A stretch of 27,891 bases of DNA from Bacteroidales bacterium UBA1722 (lineage in GTDB: Bacteria > Bacteroidota > Bacteroidia > Bacteroidales > UBA932): positions 1-27,891 of the forward strand of contig DCIQ01000005.1 in NCBI GenBank assembly GCA_002317435.1. Reading direction: 5' to 3'. The translations under genes were made by a program, and so were the position numbers. Positions 25,051 through 27,891 of this stretch are shown here, one piece after another. Each line of letters opens with the position of its first letter. Positions within the stretch are counted from its first letter, which is position 1. The notes under the pieces were generated by a model, which made no database searches, was not told the origin of the DNA, and saw nothing but the letters and a program-made list of their open reading frames with translations.

Positions 25051-27117
25051 ATGCCGTTTATCTTTTCTATCATGGATCAGGTCCGTCCGTCGTGTCTTTC
25101 ACGGCGATTTGCCGTATTGTCATTATGTTTCGCAATAGTCCTCCCGACCCGCACGGCAGCCGCCCAGGACACGCTTGACGTCTCGGTAATAAGCGCCGAA
25201 CGCCTCCCGTCCTCCACCCTCCAGTCGTCTCCGATGCAGGTGATGGACCGGGACGCTGCCCGAAGGCTCGGTCTGGACGAACTCCATGAAGCGGTCCGGA
25301 CCTTCACGGGGGTGCAGATAAAAGATTACGGAGGCATCGGCGGCATAAAAACCGTATCGGTACGAAGCCTCGGTGCCCAGCATACCGCAGTAATCTACGA
25401 CGGCGTGGCTGTCTCCGACGCACAGAACGGGCAGATAGACATCGGGCGTTTCACTATGGACAATATTTCCATGGTGTCCCTTTCCATCGGAGGCTCGGAT
25501 GACATCTTCAAGAGCGCACGCTCCTTCTCCGGTGCCGGTGTACTCAGCATCACCAGTTCCGCCCCGTATTTCAGCGACGGCACCTCCACCCGTCTCTCCG
25601 CCTCCCTGAAAACCACCTCCTACGATCTCTCCGACGCCGCTTCATACAGCTGGGAGCCCTCCCTGAACTGGCAGCAGAGGCTCTCGCGCCGGTGGTCCAT
25701 GACACTGAACGGTGACTGGCTCCGCTCTCTGGGCGAATACCCCTTCACCCTGACCAATGCCGCCACGGTCACCAGAGAGAAACGCACCAACACCGACGTA
25801 AACACCCTGCGCACCGAAGTGAACATCTTCGGAGAAAACCTCCGCCACGGCAGGCTCCACCTGAAAGGAAGCTACCTCGACTCCGAGAGGGGACTTCCCG
25901 GAAGCGTAATCCTCTACAACCCCGTTTCGAACGAACGACTTGCGGAACGCAACGGATTCTTCCAGGGAGCCTATGAGGCCTCCATCTCCTCCCGGTGGGC
26001 CCTGCAGGCCAGATTGAAATACGACTACGCCTACGACAGATACCACGACGAGCAGGAATACTACCCAGGAGGTGAAATCACCGACGAATACACCAGGCAC
26101 GAATTATACGCCTCCGTCACGGGAAAATATTGCCCTTCAGGGCTGTTCACATTCACCCTTTCGGATGATGCCTTCGGCAATACCCTCGACGAGACCATCC
26201 CCGACGCCGTGCGTCCCGTCAGGTTCACGAACCTCACCTCCCTGGCCGGGCAGTTCCGTTCGCCGAGACTTACCGTGACCGCCTCGGCGCTGGCCACATA
26301 CGTCACCGAACGGCTCCGCGAGGAGTCTCTCTCGCGGGAGGCGGCACCGGACAGATTCCGCCTCTCCCCCGCCGTCAGCCTGAGCTGGAAGATTCTCTCC
26401 GAACACGATTTCCGCCTGCGGGCCTCCTGTCAGGACATCTTCCGGAACCCCACGTTCAACGATTTGTATTATGCCCGTGTGGGCAATAAGGACCTCCGCC
26501 CGGAGAGGGCCCGCCAGATAAATCTCGGACTCACCTGGAACGAAAGCCCGACCGAAGGCATAATCGGGAGATTTTCCTGCACCATAGACGGATACTATAA
26601 CAAGGTCGAGGACAAAATCGTGGCCCGCCCCACTCTTTTCATCTGGAAGATGAGGAACATCGGGGAAGTGGAGATTCTGGGATGCGACGTGTCCCTCTCC
26701 GGAACGTTCACCCTCCCGCAGGCGATGTCACTGGAAGTCACCGGAGCTTACACTTACCAGCATGCCGTGGACGTCACACAGCCCGGCTCGAAAACCTACG
26801 GGGACCAGATCCCCTATACTCCGCGGCACAGCGGGAACGCCTCCCTCTCCTGGCTGAACCGATGGATAAATATCAGTTATCTGCTCAGCGGCGTCAGCGA
26901 ACGGTGGTCGATGGACCAGAATACGGATGACAACCGCCTCGAGCCATATCTGGAACACTCCGTCACCCTCCACAGGCAGTTTTCTTTCAGGAAAGCGCCT
27001 CTGAGGCTGAACGTTTCAGCCGAATGCAGGAACCTCACCGATGAACAATACGAAATAATCCAGTACTACCCGATGCCCGGACGCAGCTGGAGGCTGAATC
27101 TCAAACTGACATTTTAA
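25051..27117 (+). CDS. btuB: TonB-dependent cobalamin receptor, BtuB-type
   Basis: Outer-membrane gated barrel that imports cobalamin. The 688-residue protein has a signal peptide ending TRTAAAQ (about residue 39), directly followed by a TonB box-like DTLDVSV (40-46) comparable to DTLVVTA in enterobacterial BtuB. A plug with VRSLGAQHTAVIYDGV and a roughly 530-residue barrel follow, ending NLKLTF. Unlike the SusC proteins here it lacks a carboxypeptidase-regulatory-like domain. A later ATG at 25072 would shorten the N-terminus by seven residues and is also possible. The cobalamin riboswitch directly upstream and the BtuG-like lipoprotein 8 nt downstream make the substrate assignment strong. 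Base composition is visibly GC-richer than the neighbouring SusC genes. Confidence 0.93.
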   Translation: MPFIFSIMDQVRPSCLSRRFAVLSLCFAIVLPTRTAAAQDTLDVSVISAERLPSSTLQSSPMQVMDRDAARRLGLDELHEAVRTFTGVQIKDYGGIGGIKTVSVRSLGAQHTAVIYDGVAVSDAQNGQIDIGRFTMDNISMVSLSIGGSDDIFKSARSFSGAGVLSITSSAPYFSDGTSTRLSASLKTTSYDLSDAASYSWEPSLNWQQRLSRRWSMTLNGDWLRSLGEYPFTLTNAATVTREKRTNTDVNTLRTEVNIFGENLRHGRLHLKGSYLDSERGLPGSVILYNPVSNERLAERNGFFQGAYEASISSRWALQARLKYDYAYDRYHDEQEYYPGGEITDEYTRHELYASVTGKYCPSGLFTFTLSDDAFGNTLDETIPDAVRPVRFTNLTSLAGQFRSPRLTVTASALATYVTERLREESLSREAAPDRFRLSPAVSLSWKILSEHDFRLRASCQDIFRNPTFNDLYYARVGNKDLRPERARQINLGLTWNESPTEGIIGRFSCTIDGYYNKVEDKIVARPTLFIWKMRNIGEVEILGCDVSLSGTFTLPQAMSLEVTGAYTYQHAVDVTQPGSKTYGDQIPYTPRHSGNASLSWLNRWINISYLLSGVSERWSMDQNTDDNRLEPYLEHSVTLHRQFSFRKAPLRLNVSAECRNLTDEQYEIIQYYPMPGRSWRLNLKLTF

Positions 27118-27125
27118 CCAACACC

Positions 27126-27891
27126 ATGAAAAGAAATATATTATTCCTGCTGGCAGCTATGACTCTCACGTCCGCCTGCAGCGACAACGACAAGAAAAAA
27201 CCGGATGTCCCCGACACCACCGGCATCTACATCCTCAACAGCGGAAACTACTATTCCAATGACGCCTCACTGGTATCATACGATCCCTCCGCCGGAACCG
27301 TCTCTTCCGATATAATCTCCGCCAGAAACGGAAAACAGCTCGGAGACGTGGCGAACGACATCATCATCTACGGCTCCAAAATGTACATAGCAGTCACCAA
27401 TTCCGCAGTAATCTTCGTATGCGACCTGGAAGGGAACATCCTCCGGGAGCTCAAGGAAGGGACCCCGCGCCGTCTCTGTGCGGAGGGAGGAAAAGTTTAT
27501 GTCACTCTGTTCGAAGGATATGCCGCGGAAGTGGACACCGCGACATATTCCGTCAGGAAAGTACAGGTGGGAGCGAATCCCGAAGGCATCGCCTGCTCCG
27601 GAGGAAAGCTCTATGTGGCCGACTCCTTCGGTTACGACACATCCGGGACATACGGAACCACGGTCTCGGTTCTGGACAGAAGCACCTTCACATTCCTGAA
27701 GGACATAACCGTCCTGAACAACCCGCAGACCCTGCACACAGCCACCGACGGCACCATCTACCTCATCTGCTGGGGAAACTATGCCGACATCCCCGCATCC
27801 CTCCAGAAGATAAACCCGGCCACGGATAACGTCACCACCGTCCCGGACGTACACCCCACCGATATGGTGATAACCGGAGACGACACGGCAT
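27126..27891 (+). CDS. btuG: BtuG-like surface cobalamin-binding beta-propeller lipoprotein (5' part)
   Basis: The first 255 residues of a lipoprotein gene cut by the window end. The signal peptide MKRNILFLLAAMTLTSAC has C18 as the lipidated cysteine. The following SDNDK is acidic, like the Bacteroidetes signal that sends lipoproteins to the cell surface. The rest is a YncE/DUF5074-like beta-propeller: GIYILNSGNYYSNDASL, then repeats such as GDVANDIIIYGSKMYIAV, GNPEGIA-type turns (VGANPEGIACSGGKLYVAD) and TVLNNPQTLHTATDGTIYLI. In Bacteroides, BtuG is such a propeller that binds cobalamin very tightly and docks on BtuB. The start 8 nt after btuB and the shared riboswitch support this. Direct cobalamin binding is inferred, since propeller lipoproteins also serve other roles. 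Confidence 0.85.
   Translation, partial: MKRNILFLLAAMTLTSACSDNDKKKPDVPDTTGIYILNSGNYYSNDASLVSYDPSAGTVSSDIISARNGKQLGDVANDIIIYGSKMYIAVTNSAVIFVCDLEGNILRELKEGTPRRLCAEGGKVYVTLFEGYAAEVDTATYSVRKVQVGANPEGIACSGGKLYVADSFGYDTSGTYGTTVSVLDRSTFTFLKDITVLNNPQTLHTATDGTIYLICWGNYADIPASLQKINPATDNVTTVPDVHPTDMVITGDDTA

Noticed and set aside
24872..25138. Open frames across the cobalamin riboswitch
   Set aside because: The DNA is explained by the conserved riboswitch fold; the frames overlap btuB in other phases and have no motif.
1..27891. CRISPR array, insertion sequence, prophage, tRNA or rRNA
   Set aside because: No regularly spaced direct repeats, transposase or integrase motifs, cloverleaf sequences or rRNA-like blocks were seen on either strand by reading; a covariance-model scan would be needed to exclude small RNAs fully.

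Overview
The window looks like chromosomal DNA of an anaerobic member of the Bacteroidota, most likely Bacteroidales. The evidence is two SusC/SusD outer-membrane pairs, Bacteroidetes-type -7 promoter boxes (TAnnTTTG), few Shine-Dalgarno sequences, a two-subunit 2-oxoacid:ferredoxin oxidoreductase and a BtuB/BtuG-type cobalamin uptake locus. Family and genus cannot be settled from the sequence alone. Apart from small promoters and hairpins the DNA is densely coding. I see no IS element, phage gene, CRISPR array, rRNA or tRNA.

Layout. 1-2148 (+): the 3' part of rpoC, ending at a strong hairpin. 2229-3559 (-): a gamma-class carbonic anhydrase-like protein and glutamate racemase (murI), probably co-transcribed. 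3647-13593 (-): two consecutive SusC-SusD pairs, each with its own terminator, with no enzyme or regulator gene between or beside them. 13951-15234 (+): an O-acetylhomoserine sulfhydrylase-type PLP enzyme (MetY), converging on gdhA over a 17-bp bidirectional terminator. 15318-19558 (-): korA-korB-gdhA, a compact operon that makes 2-oxoglutarate and aminates it to glutamate. 19783-24668 (-): an envelope block of nadK, uppS, bamA and an OmpH/Skp-like chaperone. 24821-27891 (+): a cobalamin riboswitch followed by btuB and the start of a surface lipoprotein gene resembling btuG, cut by the window end.

How the genes fit together. KorAB and GdhA are linked by 2-oxoglutarate, so the operon probably couples carbon and nitrogen assimilation. 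UppS supplies the lipid carrier for wall and surface polymers, MurI supplies D-glutamate for peptidoglycan, and BamA with Skp/OmpH inserts outer-membrane barrels; this window itself encodes three (two SusC and BtuB). The riboswitch would shut off BtuB/BtuG when cobalamin is plentiful.

Most of the window is well-understood biology. The less explained signals lie in the intergenic DNA. A CCAAGT-TATTTTT element occurs upstream of nadK and bamA, and in a weaker form upstream of korA. It forms a 16-nt inverted repeat with a near-identical copy facing btuB. In front of nadK and bamA its core (AGTTATTTTT) sits exactly 10 nt from a -7 box. No convincing new multi-gene system is visible.
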